A DNA stretch of 64,000 nucleotides, taken from positions 1-64,000 of the forward strand of contig MHBI01000044.1 in NCBI GenBank assembly GCA_001804815.1, given 5' to 3'. The translations under genes were made by a program, and so were the position numbers. Within the stretch, counting starts at the first letter, position 1. Each line of letters opens with the position of its first letter. Of this stretch, positions 8,487 to 16,179 are shown piece by piece. The DNA comes from Lentisphaerae bacterium GWF2_50_93 (GTDB lineage: Bacteria > Verrucomicrobiota > Lentisphaeria > Victivallales > GWF2-50-93). A model generated the notes under the pieces. That model saw nothing but the letters and a program-made list of their open reading frames with translations, made no database searches and was not told where the DNA came from.

Positions 8487-9490
8487 TTCAATAAACTCCT
8501 TGCTAAAGCAGCCGTCCGGCTGAGAAAATTATAAAATCTGCTTCCGAACCTGCCAGTTGAAGCAATAGCCTTCACCACCATGGTGCTGGCACAAAGACGG
8601 ATAAAAGTCCTGTTCGTAATCCATCTTATATTCAGATTTTTTCCTTTTACAATGCAGTCGGCCCAAATATCGCTCATTTTGATTATGTTCCTGATGCCTT
8701 CACCGTTGGCGGAAAACACCATGCCGGCAGAATCTCCGAAGAGATAGACGCTGTCCTTCATGACCGTCATCGCTGGTACGAGAGGGATCATTCCTCCGCC
8801 TTTGCATATGACTTTTCCGGTTATGCCCTGCTCCTCCTTGAAGCTCCTGAAATCCTCCCGCGAGAACGGTTCTCCAGACAGGGAGCCGATTCCGATGTTC
8901 ACGCGTCCGCCGGGCAGCGGGAATAGCCAGCAGTATCCGACATTCTTCTGGAGAAGATCGAAATACAGCGCGTCCCCGTGCCTGCTACTGCCTTCCACTA
9001 TTTCTACATAGCTCGCACCGTAGAATCTGTCGCCTGGATCCAGATGGAAGCCTTTTGCGAGAATTAATTTTCGATATTTGTATTCAATCGTTTCCTCTCC
9101 GATCCTGACGCTCATTATATTTTTCGCAGCTTCATGCGAAAGATATTCAGCCTTCTGGAAAACTGCTCCGGCATCGAGTGCCTTCTGGAAAACTGCGGCA
9201 TCGAACTCCATCCTGTCGACAACGGCGTATTTGGAATTGAAAGATATGATCCTGCCTTTTTCAGACATGAGGATCTTCTCGGCTTTGACATGGGGAATGT
9301 CAAGTCCGAGCCTGTTGAACTCCCTGGTCCTGACACCGCCGCCGCATTTGAGCCTGCTGCCCGGTTCTCTTTTGTCAATGAGGAGCACTTTTCCGTGCCT
9401 AGCCAGTTTCGAGGCGAGAAGACTTCCGGCGAAAGACGCTCCGACCACGGTAAAATCGCTTTCCGGGAAATTAATGTTTTTGTCAGACAT
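8483..9490 (-). CDS. Geranylgeranyl reductase-like FAD oxidoreductase
   Basis: The 335-residue flavoprotein begins with a Rossmann FAD motif ('VVGASFAGSLLASKLA'). 'CGGGV' near residue 50 follows, as in geranylgeranyl reductases. The family 'YCWLFP' substrate motif and the second FAD motif 'LFGDSAGMVFSANGEGI' are present. Relatives (BchP/ChlP, archaeal GGR) reduce double bonds of prenyl chains, either on chlorophyll or on archaeal-type ether lipids. It is 4 bp from the UbiA-like prenyltransferase gene and overlaps the methyltransferase gene. This strongly implies that it saturates a prenyl group added by its neighbour. The real substrate is unknown. Confidence 0.85.
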   Translation of the reverse strand: MSDKNINFPESDFTVVGASFAGSLLASKLARHGKVLLIDKREPGSRLKCGGGVRTREFNRLGLDIPHVKAEKILMSEKGRIISFNSKYAVVDRMEFDAAVFQKALDAGAVFQKAEYLSHEAAKNIMSVRIGEETIEYKYRKLILAKGFHLDPGDRFYGASYVEIVEGSSRHGDALYFDLLQKNVGYCWLFPLPGGRVNIGIGSLSGEPFSREDFRSFKEEQGITGKVICKGGGMIPLVPAMTVMKDSVYLFGDSAGMVFSANGEGIRNIIKMSDIWADCIVKGKNLNIRWITNRTFIRLCASTMVVKAIASTGRFGSRFYNFLSRTAALARSLLK

Positions 9491-9494
9491 AAGT

Positions 9495-10286
9495 TCAACT
9501 CATTTTCAACAGCCTTACGACGATATAAGCAATCGCCCCCATGGCGAATGCAAGACGGCAGAGTATCCTGAAATAAAGCATATAGTTGTTGAATTTCCAT
9601 GTTGACATGACCGAGTACATGACTAGATACATGGAAGATGATACGCAGAAACAGAACATGAACAGCATATCATTGGAATTGAGCAGGGATATTATTCCGG
9701 CAAGCATTGGAACGATCCCAATTCTCCACCAGCTCAACTCTCCGAAGACAACGGCTCCGGTCTTATATTTCCGGTCCGAATCTTCAGAATAGTGGCAGGC
9801 GTCATGATGTATCGCCCCGGAAAGCATGGCGAATCCGAAAAACAGCGCAGGAACAAGATACGGGTAGATGTCTGTGCGCCCCGCAGCAGTCACTCCTGCG
9901 AGGAAATGGAGGATGCCTCCGGAGAAGTTATAGAACAATCCTGTAATCCAGTTAAATTTCCCATAGAAGGAATACACGTTCCAGTTGAGTATTATCAAGA
10001 ACATTATCGCTATGAATACAGGCTTCAGGAAAAACATGCAGGCAAGGATGAGAGGAACGGCAACAAGCGAAGGGAAATATTTCATGGAGAATTTGAAGCT
10101 GCTTCTGTCGAAGCAGATGTCGTTGACTGTCACAACGTGCCATCCTGTCAAAAGAAGAAGCGGATAGAACCAGCAGAGGTCTAGCAACGCGTCGGCGTTC
10201 TTGACAGCGCATATGAATCCGACCATCGGAATTCCTGTTCCGAAGAAGATCTCGACCATACGTGATTTCAAGATTGACTTTATCAT
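9495..10286 (-). CDS. UbiA-superfamily prenyltransferase
   Basis: The 263-residue polytopic membrane protein has about eight hydrophobic helices. The first Asp motif is 'VTVNDICFDRSS' (N-D-x-x-x-D) near residue 52. The second is 'YSEDSDRKYKTG' near 170-181, preceded by an unusual His-rich 'IHHDACH'. These motifs bind Mg2+-prenyl diphosphate in UbiA enzymes (UbiA, MenA, chlorophyll synthase, DGGGP synthase). The acceptor cannot be told from sequence. Its start overlaps the radical SAM stop by 4 bp (10283-10286), so translation is probably coupled. With a geranylgeranyl-reductase-like gene next to it, it probably makes a saturated prenyl product. Confidence 0.8.
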   Translation of the reverse strand: MIKSILKSRMVEIFFGTGIPMVGFICAVKNADALLDLCWFYPLLLLTGWHVVTVNDICFDRSSFKFSMKYFPSLVAVPLILACMFFLKPVFIAIMFLIILNWNVYSFYGKFNWITGLFYNFSGGILHFLAGVTAAGRTDIYPYLVPALFFGFAMLSGAIHHDACHYSEDSDRKYKTGAVVFGELSWWRIGIVPMLAGIISLLNSNDMLFMFCFCVSSSMYLVMYSVMSTWKFNNYMLYFRILCRLAFAMGAIAYIVVRLLKMS

Positions 10287-11659
10287 CTGTGCCCGCCGAA
10301 GAGCATGATGTTATAGAAGTTCTTAATGAGGAATCCGATATCGTTGTACCATCCGCCGTCCCTGAGCATGGCCTTGGCGATTCCAAACAGCCGTCCGGGT
10401 TTGAGGTAGAACTTCCTGTAGGCGTATCTATGGATGTCCTCCAGATCCCCGCTGGTGAATTCCGGGGCGGCATACCGGATGTTCTCATCATAGAAGTTCA
10501 ATGTCACTTTTTCATATTTGTCGAGAGGCTTGTAGACATCCTTTGCCATCTCATACAGCTTTGTCCCGGGGAACGGAGTCACTATGAAGAAATGGGCATG
10601 ATGTCCCGGCAGGGAAGCTGCGAAATCCGCAGTCTTCTTCATGGACTCCTTCGATTCAAATGGAAAACCCATCATGAAGAACAGACCTATCCTGAATCCT
10701 CTTTTTTCCAGGGTGTTGAGAATGACAGGGACCTTTTTCAAGTCAAGGCCCTTCCCGATCTTGTCAATCACTTCCTGATCTCCTGATTCCACCGCCACAT
10801 TGATAAAATAGACGCCCGCCTCCTTCAACAGGTCAAACATCTCTTCGTCGATGATGTCGGCCCTTATTCCGCTGGTAAGGACAAAGCGGACATGCTTGTT
10901 CAGCCCCCTCCTGATGATTTCAGCGCATATTTTCTTGGTCCTGTCGGGTTTCAGCGTGAAATTGTCGTCGAAGATGTGCATTTCCCTGCAATTGTATTTT
11001 TTTACCAGCATTTCAATTTCGTCGGCTACGTTCTCAGGGCTTCTCGAGCGGAATGTGTTTCCCTGCATGAACGTGGAGCAGTTTATGCATTTGAACGGGC
11101 AGCCCCTCTGGGTGATCATTGAGAATGAAGGCTTTCTTCCAGGTGAAACATACGATTCAGGATTGATCAGCTCCCATGCCGGGAATGGAAGTTTGTCAAG
11201 ATCCTCGATGAATGGAGGCCTTTCATTGACCTTTATCCGGTCCCCATCGTACCAGGCTATGCCGGGAATGTCCTGTAGATTCCTTCCTTCGACAATGCCG
11301 GCCGCCTGCGTCTCCCCTTCACCAAGAACGACGATATCCGCATATTCCGGAATCAGTCTTTCATATTCGACGGTGGAATACGGTCCTCCCCAGATGATCT
11401 TCCTGTCCGGATATTTCCCGCGTATGTATCTTGCAATGCGATGCGCCGAGGATGCAAGGGAGACGTTTGCAGTTATGCCTACTTCGGGATGGTCCATGAT
11501 CTCGGAATCAAGCCTGGAATAGAAGTCCTTTTCGGAATATTCATTGGAATCAAGAAGGGACACCTTCCCCCCCTTCTCCTTCACTACTGCGGCTATATAG
11601 AGCGCCCCAAGAGGGGGGAAAGTATACCATAGATTGAAGCGGGGGACGATAATCAGCAT
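10283..11659 (-). CDS. B12-binding-domain-type radical SAM enzyme (BchE/HpnJ-like class)
   Basis: The 458-residue protein has an N-terminal cobalamin-binding-like Rossmann region ('FPPLGALYIAAVVKEKGG' and 'IIWGGPYSTVEYERL'). The radical SAM cluster motif 'GCPFKCINC' (CxxxCxxC) is near residue 187, followed by a TIM barrel and a C-terminal extension to 458. The class includes BchE, hopanoid methylases/HpnJ and tetraether-forming enzymes, which carry out C-methylation, cyclisation or C-C bond formation. A canonical DxHxxG cobalamin ligand is not obvious, so B12 use is uncertain. It abuts the Gfo/Idh/MocA gene (11659/11660) and overlaps the prenyltransferase gene, placing it inside the operon. 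Confidence 0.82.
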   Translation of the reverse strand: MLIIVPRFNLWYTFPPLGALYIAAVVKEKGGKVSLLDSNEYSEKDFYSRLDSEIMDHPEVGITANVSLASSAHRIARYIRGKYPDRKIIWGGPYSTVEYERLIPEYADIVVLGEGETQAAGIVEGRNLQDIPGIAWYDGDRIKVNERPPFIEDLDKLPFPAWELINPESYVSPGRKPSFSMITQRGCPFKCINCSTFMQGNTFRSRSPENVADEIEMLVKKYNCREMHIFDDNFTLKPDRTKKICAEIIRRGLNKHVRFVLTSGIRADIIDEEMFDLLKEAGVYFINVAVESGDQEVIDKIGKGLDLKKVPVILNTLEKRGFRIGLFFMMGFPFESKESMKKTADFAASLPGHHAHFFIVTPFPGTKLYEMAKDVYKPLDKYEKVTLNFYDENIRYAAPEFTSGDLEDIHRYAYRKFYLKPGRLFGIAKAMLRDGGWYNDIGFLIKNFYNIMLFGGHR

Positions 11660-12712
11660 CTATATTTTAACCCATTTTTTCTCGCGATGAGACTGATATA
11701 TTCCAAGAACCATGTCGACAGTATGCCTTGCGGACTCCCCGGAGATGAAAGGTTCCTTTCCGGTACGGATCGACTCAACGAAATCGGCTATCTGGCAGCT
11801 GTGGCTCGGGCCATAGTAGGCCTTGCCCGGCCCGGAAACCTTCGCCTCATCCTTTATCTTCTGTACTTCAGAGCAGATTGAATCAACTAGCTTCTTGTCT
11901 TCAAGATCAATCCTCTGTATATCCCCGTTCCTGAGGTCGATCGTCCCTTTTGAACCGTTGAAGGAGTATGCCATATCCCATTCCAGCTTGCTTGAAGAGG
12001 TCGCAGAAATTGTTCCAAGTGCGCCGTTCTTGAAGCGCAGCGTTGCGACAGCGGTATCGTCCGTCTCTATGTGTTCACCATGGGTGAGATTAGAATACGT
12101 TCCGGATATGTATTTCACGCCGCCGGTCATCCAGCCCAGAAGATCAACTGCATGGATCGCCTGGTTGATCAGCAGGGATCCGCCCTCCTTCGCCCAGGTG
12201 CCCCTCCATTCATCGGCATCATAATATGCATCCGACCTGTAGCAATGGAACTGGAGGTCGGCCGTCAGCAGGGTTCCAAGGGAGTTTTCAGCGAGGAGTT
12301 TCTTCATCAGCTGGTAGACCTTGTTGTATCTGTTCTGGAAAATCCCTGAAAAAACAAGCCCCTTGTGTTTTCCGTAGGCCTCCATCATGTTTTCCAGTCC
12401 CTGATGCGTGGACGAAAGGGCTTTTTCACATAGCACATGCTTTCCTTTCTTGAAGGCTTCCACGGCAATCATCGAATGGCTTGCATGATCGGTGCATATG
12501 GAAACGCAGTCCAGTTCCGGATCCGCCAGCACTTCCCTGAAATCGACGGCAGTCTTTGGAATACTATATTTGGCCGCAAGCTTGTCGGCCTTGTCCTTGA
12601 CCAGATCGCAGGCCCAGGCTATTTCAACGTCCTTGATGGCGGCATATCCTTCAGCGTGCGATGGCGCGATAACTCCGCATCCGATTATTGCACATTTGAT
12701 TTTCTTATTCAT
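11660..12712 (-). CDS. Gfo/Idh/MocA-family NAD(P)-dependent sugar oxidoreductase
   Basis: The 350-residue protein starts with the Rossmann motif 'CAIIGCGVIAPSHAEGY'. The usual nicotinamide-site EKP appears as 'CEKALSS', a Pro to Ala change that keeps the Lys. The catalytic signature 'GGSLLINQAIHAVDLLGWM' (G-G-x-x-x-N-Q-x-x-H-x-x-D-L) is intact. Such enzymes oxidise or epimerise sugars, inositols or sugar nucleotides. It is second in the operon, 30 bp after the PIG-L deacetylase and directly abutting the radical SAM gene. Together with the deacetylase this suggests that an amino-sugar headgroup is handled in the pathway. Confidence 0.88.
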   Translation of the reverse strand: MNKKIKCAIIGCGVIAPSHAEGYAAIKDVEIAWACDLVKDKADKLAAKYSIPKTAVDFREVLADPELDCVSICTDHASHSMIAVEAFKKGKHVLCEKALSSTHQGLENMMEAYGKHKGLVFSGIFQNRYNKVYQLMKKLLAENSLGTLLTADLQFHCYRSDAYYDADEWRGTWAKEGGSLLINQAIHAVDLLGWMTGGVKYISGTYSNLTHGEHIETDDTAVATLRFKNGALGTISATSSSKLEWDMAYSFNGSKGTIDLRNGDIQRIDLEDKKLVDSICSEVQKIKDEAKVSGPGKAYYGPSHSCQIADFVESIRTGKEPFISGESARHTVDMVLGIYQSHREKKWVKI

Positions 12713-12742
12713 TTTCAGCTCGCTTTCAACCTGTTTTAACTG

Positions 12743-13477
12743 TTAAAATACTATTCTATGGCAGACATATGCCTCTGCGGCCTTTACAGAAATCTCATGG
12801 CCTCTCGTCCTTGCCAGATATTCCATGTTTTCAATGCTGCAGTGGTGCGGCGAATGCCTCAGCTGGGACTTGTGGAGGCTCAGGGCCTTCAGCTTCATAT
12901 CTAGGAAATCACTTATGTCGACATAAAGGTTCGGATGGAATTTGTCGTAGTCCGTGTTCCAGAACAGCGTCTGGTTGTCATAGCTCAGGACGACCCTTGG
13001 GAAAGCCTTGACTTTAGGGTCATGCGGACGGCACGCAGTAAAACCGGCAGTGAACGTCGCGACATGGTCCTGGTTGTAGGATATGGCCGGGAGGGCCACC
13101 ATGGTCGGATTGATCCTGTCGAGTGAAACCTTGCTCTCCTTCTCTATGACGTTTATCAGATCCCTCTGCGGGATCTTGTCAAGCCTCAGATGCGTCTCCG
13201 GATCCTTGTACCAGATATCATAGCCGTCCAGATTCAGATGTTTTGCGACAGCCGCAAACTCCTCCTCACGGGTGGAGCCCTTGACGACGTCCTTCTTCCC
13301 GTCGTAGAGCTTCAAGTCTCCCACGCTCATTACAAGGACATATGCCTCCCCTCCCAGCTTCTTGATCTTTGCAATGGTTCCCGCGCACCCGAAAGATTCA
13401 TCATCGGCATGCGGGGATATTACAAGAAGACGCTGCTTTGACAGGAATTCATCTGAAACTTCATTGTAGGCCTGCAT
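12743..13477 (-). CDS. PIG-L/LmbE-family N-acetylglucosaminyl deacetylase
   Basis: The 244-residue protein has the zinc motif 'VISPHADDESFGCAGT' near residue 20 (family consensus PHPDDE). The downstream zinc His lies in 'YNQDHVATF', and 'STREEEF' is also family-typical. Members remove the acetyl group from N-acetylglucosaminyl conjugates (GlcNAc-PI, GlcNAc-malate in bacillithiol, mycothiol precursors, N-acetyl amino-sugar antibiotics). It is the first gene of the minus-strand operon running to 7272. The operon context points to deacetylation of a GlcNAc-bearing intermediate, possibly a lipid. That is inference. Confidence 0.86.
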   Translation of the reverse strand: MQAYNEVSDEFLSKQRLLVISPHADDESFGCAGTIAKIKKLGGEAYVLVMSVGDLKLYDGKKDVVKGSTREEEFAAVAKHLNLDGYDIWYKDPETHLRLDKIPQRDLINVIEKESKVSLDRINPTMVALPAISYNQDHVATFTAGFTACRPHDPKVKAFPRVVLSYDNQTLFWNTDYDKFHPNLYVDISDFLDMKLKALSLHKSQLRHSPHHCSIENMEYLARTRGHEISVKAAEAYVCHRIVF

Positions 13478-13802
13478 TTCCAGAATCCTTTCATTTACAT
13501 ATACGTAAGGACACGCGGACAGAACAGTGGAAAGATATAACCCGGCAGAGAGGAATTCAAGAGGACGTGGTAGGTTTGAAGGATCATGTTCAACTAAATT
13601 TTATCTATCCACACAGACACAACTCAGTTGAAGATAAAACATCCCTCGTTTTATTATTTTTCATGGATGCAATGTCATAGGAATAAAATGCTTTACTCAT
13701 CTGATGAAAAGAAGCATCAGGATTCCTCAGGAGAAGACTGCCCAACGGCGGGAGTTGCCTTTAATTGCAGATATTCACTGGATAATTTGTTCCAGTGAAT
13801 AT
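13478..13802. other. Intergenic region between ruvX and the PIG-L gene
   Basis: No convincing ORF. It holds the presumed promoter of the minus-strand operon at its left end, a short hairpin CTGATG-AAAAGAAG-CATCAG near 13699-13718, and the ruvX 3' palindrome at 13770-13803. Nothing else was recognised. Confidence 0.5.
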
Positions 13803-13803
13803 C
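13770..13803. terminator. Palindrome at the ruvX stop codon
   Basis: Perfect 12-bp arms GATATTCACTGG (13770-13781) and CCAGTGAATATC (13792-13803) enclose a 10-base loop. The last base of the palindrome is part of the ruvX TAG stop. Probable 3'-end structure; there is no strong T-tract. Confidence 0.55.
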
Positions 13804-14216
13804 TACTGGCTATCCAGGAAGCACTGCAGGATTATGCAGGCCGCTACGGCGTCGATCTTGTCCTTGCGTTTCTCCCTGGATACGTTCCCTTCGATGAGGA
13901 ATTTTTCCGCGGACATGCTTGATAGCCTCTCATCGAGAAGCTTTATCTCCTGCCTGGTCTTCTCCTGCAGGATTGCGGCAAGCTCTCGGACCTTGGGGGC
14001 ATGGGTACCTTCGTCGCCGCTCATATGCTTCGGAAGGCCGATGACGATTTTCACGGCCTTGACTTCATCGATCTTCTTCTGTATCTGAGCGGCAAGCTCT
14101 TCCAGGGAAATGCCGTCGCATCTGATGAAACCCGCAGGCTGCGCGAATGTTCCGGTCGGATCGCTGATCGCAATTCCAGTCCTGACGGTTCCATAGTCTA
14201 TTCCGATGACGCGCAT
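13803..14216 (-). CDS. ruvX: Holliday junction resolvase-like protein YqgF/RuvX
   Basis: The 137-residue protein has the RNase H-like fold of the YqgF family. The first catalytic Asp is in 'VIGIDYGTVRTGIAISDP', the Glu region in 'LLDERLSS', and the third acidic residue in 'KIDAVAACIIL' near the C-terminus. 'VIGLPKHMSGDEG' is also family-typical. YqgF proteins act in 16S/23S pre-rRNA processing and possibly junction resolution. Length is normal. It is transcribed alone on the minus strand; its 3' end is closed by a palindrome. Confidence 0.9.
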   Translation of the reverse strand: MRVIGIDYGTVRTGIAISDPTGTFAQPAGFIRCDGISLEELAAQIQKKIDEVKAVKIVIGLPKHMSGDEGTHAPKVRELAAILQEKTRQEIKLLDERLSSMSAEKFLIEGNVSREKRKDKIDAVAACIILQCFLDSQ

Positions 14217-14257
14217 AAATTCTACTTATATAATTTTATATTAGCCGATGCTTCCTA

Positions 14258-14420
14258 TTGAAAAATACGGCACTCTCTTTTGTTTATTGTATTGCATCTT
14301 TCCTTTATATCAAAATAAGATGCCGAATTTTTCAATTTATAGACCCTTTCCAAGCAGTAACTTGCAGATCAATTGGAAAACATGATCAATTCCGTGGTAA
14401 AAACTCAAAGAAAGGGTCTA
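14258..14420. ncRNA. Candidate structured RNA or MITE-like element: two successive inverted repeats
   Basis: Two long inverted repeats lie end to end in the 277-bp gap between ruvX and the flavin reductase gene. The first pairs TTGAAAAATACGGCA (14258-14272) with TGCCGAATTTTTCAA (14321-14335), with one mismatch. The second pairs TAGACCCTTTC (14340-14350) perfectly with GAAAGGGTCTA (14410-14420). A direct repeat GATCAATT(GG/CC) lies inside the second. The region is A+T-rich and non-coding. It may be a small RNA, a decayed miniature transposon or a leader structure. Only the base pairing is seen. Confidence 0.35.
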
Positions 14421-14493
14421 AGTATTTTATACAACTCCTTGAAATATTTTCAGCTACTTATATTTTCTATTAATTAATGTTTGGAATAAGAAA

Positions 14494-15036
14494 ATGACAC
14501 GATTAGAAATTCCTTTTGACAAGTTTTCCCTGCCAGTCTTTAAGTCCTGGGGGAGCGACTGGTTCCTCCTGACCTCCGGAGATACAAAGACCGGACACTA
14601 CAACACCATGACAGTGGCCTGGGGAAGCTTCGGAGTGATGTGGCAGAAGCCTTTCGCCATGGTCGTCGTCAGACCTGGCAGGCACACCTACAGCTTCATG
14701 GAAAAATACAACTCGTTCACGCTCTCAGCATTCGGCAAGGAGCAAAGAAAGGCGCTGAACTTCTGCGGCTCTAAATCCGGCAGGGACATAGACAAGATAA
14801 AGGAATCTGGAATAACCCCTGCCCCATCCTTGAAGATCGATGCTCCAGGCTTTGACGAGGCCGAACTCATAATCGAATGTTCGAAGATGTATTATGACGA
14901 TTTCAAACCTGGTAAATTCCTGGACGATTCCATTGGCAGGAATTATCCCGACAAGGACTATCACAGGATTTATTTCGGAGAAATAGTATCAATCAGCGGA
15001 GTGGAAAAATATATTGAAGCGGAAAAAGAAAAATAA
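14494..15036 (+). CDS. Flavin reductase-like domain protein
   Basis: The 180-residue protein has the split-barrel FMN-binding pattern of the flavin-reductase-like family: 'YNTMTVAWGSFGVMWQKP', 'VVVRPGRHTYSFMEKY', 'FTLSAFGKEQRKALNFCG'. Members bind FMN and reduce flavins or serve as flavoredoxin-like electron carriers in anaerobes. ATG 14494 follows an A+T-rich leader. Its 3' end overlaps the probable TTG start of the phosphatase gene, so the two may be co-translated. The electron partner is unknown. Confidence 0.82.
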   Translation: MTRLEIPFDKFSLPVFKSWGSDWFLLTSGDTKTGHYNTMTVAWGSFGVMWQKPFAMVVVRPGRHTYSFMEKYNSFTLSAFGKEQRKALNFCGSKSGRDIDKIKESGITPAPSLKIDAPGFDEAELIIECSKMYYDDFKPGKFLDDSIGRNYPDKDYHRIYFGEIVSISGVEKYIEAEKEK

Positions 15037-15565
15037 CGAGCAGAAGGTTGTCAAGACCATCCTCCTCATGCGCCACTCGAAGTCTGACTGGGAGGAGAAT
15101 GTATCCGATTTTGACAGGCCTCTTGCCATACGCGGGAAGGGAGACGCGCCGCTGATGGGGAAATTCCTCCTCAAGACAAAAAGGGTTCCTTCCATAATTA
15201 TATCGTCGACTGCAAAACGAGCAAAGGAAACTGCCGAACTTCTTGCAAAATCCTGCAGATACAAGTCCGGCATACGATACAGCGAGGCACTCTACGAAAA
15301 CAGTCCGGTAGAAATCATCAAGCTCCTCCAGGAGCTTGACGACAAGATTGAGACGGCGATGGTTATAGGGCACAATCCCGCAATAGAGGAGGCCGCCAAG
15401 AAACTCTGCTTCAGGGAGCTGAAGACCATGGAGAACGGAATAGAGTTCCCCACATCGGCGCTGGTGTGCATCGGCGCCGAAATAGAATCCTGGTCCGAGC
15501 TGTATCCCGGCAACTGCACAATCTACTGGTTCATAGTGCCAAGGCTCATCAAGGGACTCTTCTGA
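15014..15565 (+). CDS. SixA-like histidine phosphatase
   Basis: The 183-residue product carries the phosphohistidine motif 'ILLMRHSKSDW' (R-H near residue 20), 'RPLAIRGKGDAPLMG', 'ISSTAKRAKETAE' and the second catalytic His in 'VIGHNPAIEE'. This matches SixA-type phosphohistidine phosphatases of the histidine phosphatase superfamily. The only plausible start is TTG 15014, with GGAG about 12 bases upstream. It overlaps the flavin reductase gene by 23 bp. The TGA stop lies inside a perfect palindrome (15563-15585). Confidence 0.85.
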   Translation: MKRKKKNNEQKVVKTILLMRHSKSDWEENVSDFDRPLAIRGKGDAPLMGKFLLKTKRVPSIIISSTAKRAKETAELLAKSCRYKSGIRYSEALYENSPVEIIKLLQELDDKIETAMVIGHNPAIEEAAKKLCFRELKTMENGIEFPTSALVCIGAEIESWSELYPGNCTIYWFIVPRLIKGLF

Positions 15566-15585
15566 TGCGGACATTGTCCGCATCA
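15563..15585. terminator. Palindrome that includes the sixA-like stop codon
   Basis: Perfect 10-bp arms TGATGCGGAC (15563-15572) and GTCCGCATCA (15576-15585) with a 3-base loop. The first three bases are the TGA stop of the phosphatase gene. AAAA follows, so it is not a textbook T-tract terminator in the plus direction. Confidence 0.5.
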
Positions 15586-15596
15586 AAATCCGAAAA

Positions 15597-15668
15597 CCGA
15601 ATATCGAAATCCGAAAGAATCTTGAATTTTAAATTTGTTTCGGATTTCGAGCTTCGTGCTTCGAATTT
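15597..15668. repeat. Inverted pair of a dispersed TTTCGGATTTCG repeat
   Basis: The arm CCGAATATCGAAATCCGAAA (15597-15616) is the inverse of TTTCGGATTTCGAGCTTCG (15638-15656). A third copy, GTTTCGGATTTCGATATTCG, occurs at 46056-46088. It is a dispersed intergenic repeat of unknown nature. Confidence 0.55.
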
Positions 15669-15702
15669 AATGCAATGGCGACATAAGAAAGACATTATCG
15701 TT

Positions 15703-16005
15703 ATGGAATCTGCCGACCTTGAAAAAACCATTAGAATATCACAAGACGGCATATCCATTGACTGCTGGATCCAGCCGAAGTCTTCGAAGTCCTCCTTTGC
15801 CGGCATCCACGGAGATTCGCTCAAGATCAAGATAGCTGCGACTCCCGAGGACGGGCGCGCCAACGAGGAGCTCTGCTCTTTCCTCGCCAAGAAGCTCGAA
15901 ATATCAAAATCATCAGTCCAAATAAAATCCGGGCATGCCTCGCGCAGGAAAATAATATTCTGTTCCGGCGCGACAAAGGAAAAACTTCAATCGTTAATCC
16001 AATAA
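15703..16005 (+). CDS. DUF167 (YggU-family) protein
   Basis: The 100-residue protein has the DUF167 core: 'IDCWIQPKSSKSSFAGIHGD', 'LKIKIAATPEDGRANEELC', 'FLAKKLEISKSSVQIKSGHA'. The P-x-x-x-(G/R)-x-A-N motif near residue 50 is the family hallmark. The biochemical role of YggU/DUF167 proteins is unknown. ATG 15703 gives the usual length; an in-frame ATG at 15670 would add 11 atypical residues partly encoded by the upstream repeat. No strong Shine-Dalgarno is seen. Confidence 0.8.
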   Translation: MESADLEKTIRISQDGISIDCWIQPKSSKSSFAGIHGDSLKIKIAATPEDGRANEELCSFLAKKLEISKSSVQIKSGHASRRKIIFCSGATKEKLQSLIQ

Positions 16006-16179
16006 TTGAAACCTTTAAGAACATGCCTCACGGCATTGACTACGAACGAATTTAGAACTTGTTTGTAGTTAAGCCCGTAAGGGCTGTTCTTTGATTTCTT
16101 TCTTATATAGCGTGTTCCAGTGGTGAAAATTCCTCCTTAAAATGCTATTTTACAATTCTTTCAACCATGGAGAAACAAC

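Noticed and set aside
9490..10283. Evidence for bacteriochlorophyll synthesis
   Set aside because: Only three loosely similar enzyme classes are present; Mg-chelatase, BchM, reaction-centre and other photosynthesis genes are absent from the window, so phototrophy is not claimed.
13478..14493. tRNA genes in the ruvX-flanking gaps and other intergenic regions
   Set aside because: No cloverleaf with a T-loop GTTCRA and matching acceptor stem could be found by eye.
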